Positions 6,280-6,393 of a DNA stretch of 6,393 nt are shown in pieces. Position 1 is the stretch's first letter. Each line of letters begins with the position of its first letter. Where the stretch lies: contig PLTL01000205.1 of assembly GCA_003164475.1 (NCBI GenBank), positions 1-6,393 of the forward strand. The letters run 5' to 3'. Made by a program: the position numbers and the translations under genes. The notes beneath the pieces were generated by a model. The model had not been told where the DNA came from, did no database searches, and was given only the letters and a program-made list of their open reading frames with translations. This DNA is from Candidatus Dormiibacterota bacterium (GTDB lineage Bacteria; Chloroflexota; Dormibacteria; UBA8260; Bog-877).

Positions 6280-6359
6280 GTCGCTAGCCCTAGTGGGGCG
6301 GGCATCGATCCGAACCTACATCTTGATCACACCCTAGCTGGAGAAGATCCCTGCCGGAT

Positions 6360-6393
6360 ATGTCTGCGAACCGTGGATCCCGGGAGCCGGTCC
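6360..6393 (+). CDS. Possible start of a gene running off the window
   Basis: ATG 6360 opens a frame (MSANRGSREPV...) with no stop before the window ends. Only 11 codons are visible, so no family can be assigned. The ribosome binding site is poor: GGAGAAG at 6340-6346 is 13 bases away. The case for it is position, just after a candidate promoter and the iteron array, where plasmid initiator or partition genes often sit. It may equally be chance. Confidence 0.3.
   Translation, partial: MSANRGSREPV

Larger units (their letters stand above)
5282..6359. other. Non-coding, repeat-rich region: candidate iteron origin or partition site
   Basis: About 1.08 kb without a credible gene. It holds, left to right, an AT-rich stretch, five tandem 22-base iterons, nine more direct copies and two inverted copies of CTAC-N5-ATGCCCCACC, a hairpin cluster and a promoter-like sequence. 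The motif is not seen elsewhere in the window. This layout matches iteron-type plasmid origins, in which a Rep protein binds the iterons and opens nearby AT-rich DNA. A ParB-type centromere or a global operator array are alternatives. No clear DnaA box was found, and no initiator gene is in view. Confidence 0.55.

Noticed and set aside
6290..6330. A tRNA T-arm-like sequence on the minus strand (GTAGGTTCGGATC).
   Set aside because: The five-base stem partner is absent and no acceptor, D or anticodon arm can be built, so neither a tRNA nor a tRNA attachment site is supported.

Overview
The window is GC-rich, uses TTG/GTG as well as ATG start codons, and encodes a coupling-type ATPase whose closest recognisable relatives are actinobacterial. 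It is most likely a piece of an actinobacterial mobile element, either a plasmid or an integrative conjugative element. The genus cannot be read from the sequence.

Left part (1-2418, + strand): a gene cut by the window edge ends 7 bases before a 624-aa HerA/TraG-type ATPase. The tail of the first protein resembles the N-terminal domain that usually precedes the ATPase in one chain, so the coupling protein appears to be split over two genes. The ATPase also carries an insertion of roughly 140 residues between conserved blocks.

Middle (2487-4564, + strand): a complete receiver-domain response regulator is joined by an ATGA overlap to a histidine-kinase-like protein. That protein keeps recognisable N- and G-boxes but has alanine where the phosphorylated histidine should be, and it has a long unrecognised C-terminal half. 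This looks like an atypical two-component pair. A convergent gene for a multi-pass membrane protein (5281-4526, - strand) overlaps its 3' end by 39 bases.

Right part (5282-6359) has no credible gene but is highly organised. An AT-rich stretch (about 5341-5372) is followed by five head-to-tail units of exactly 22 bases (5398-5507). Nine further direct copies of the same bipartite motif, CTAC-N5-ATGCCCCACC, continue to 6106, and two inverted copies follow at 6120-6138 and 6213-6231. The inverted copies are mixed with small hairpins and lie just upstream of a promoter-like sequence (6251-6279) that points to a possible gene start at 6360. AT-rich DNA, 22-base iterons, inverted copies near a promoter and a gene start together look like an iteron-type replication origin with a self-regulated initiator gene. 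The initiator itself lies outside the window, so this remains an inference.

Taken together, the window suggests the transfer ATPase, a signalling pair and the replication or partition locus of one mobile element.
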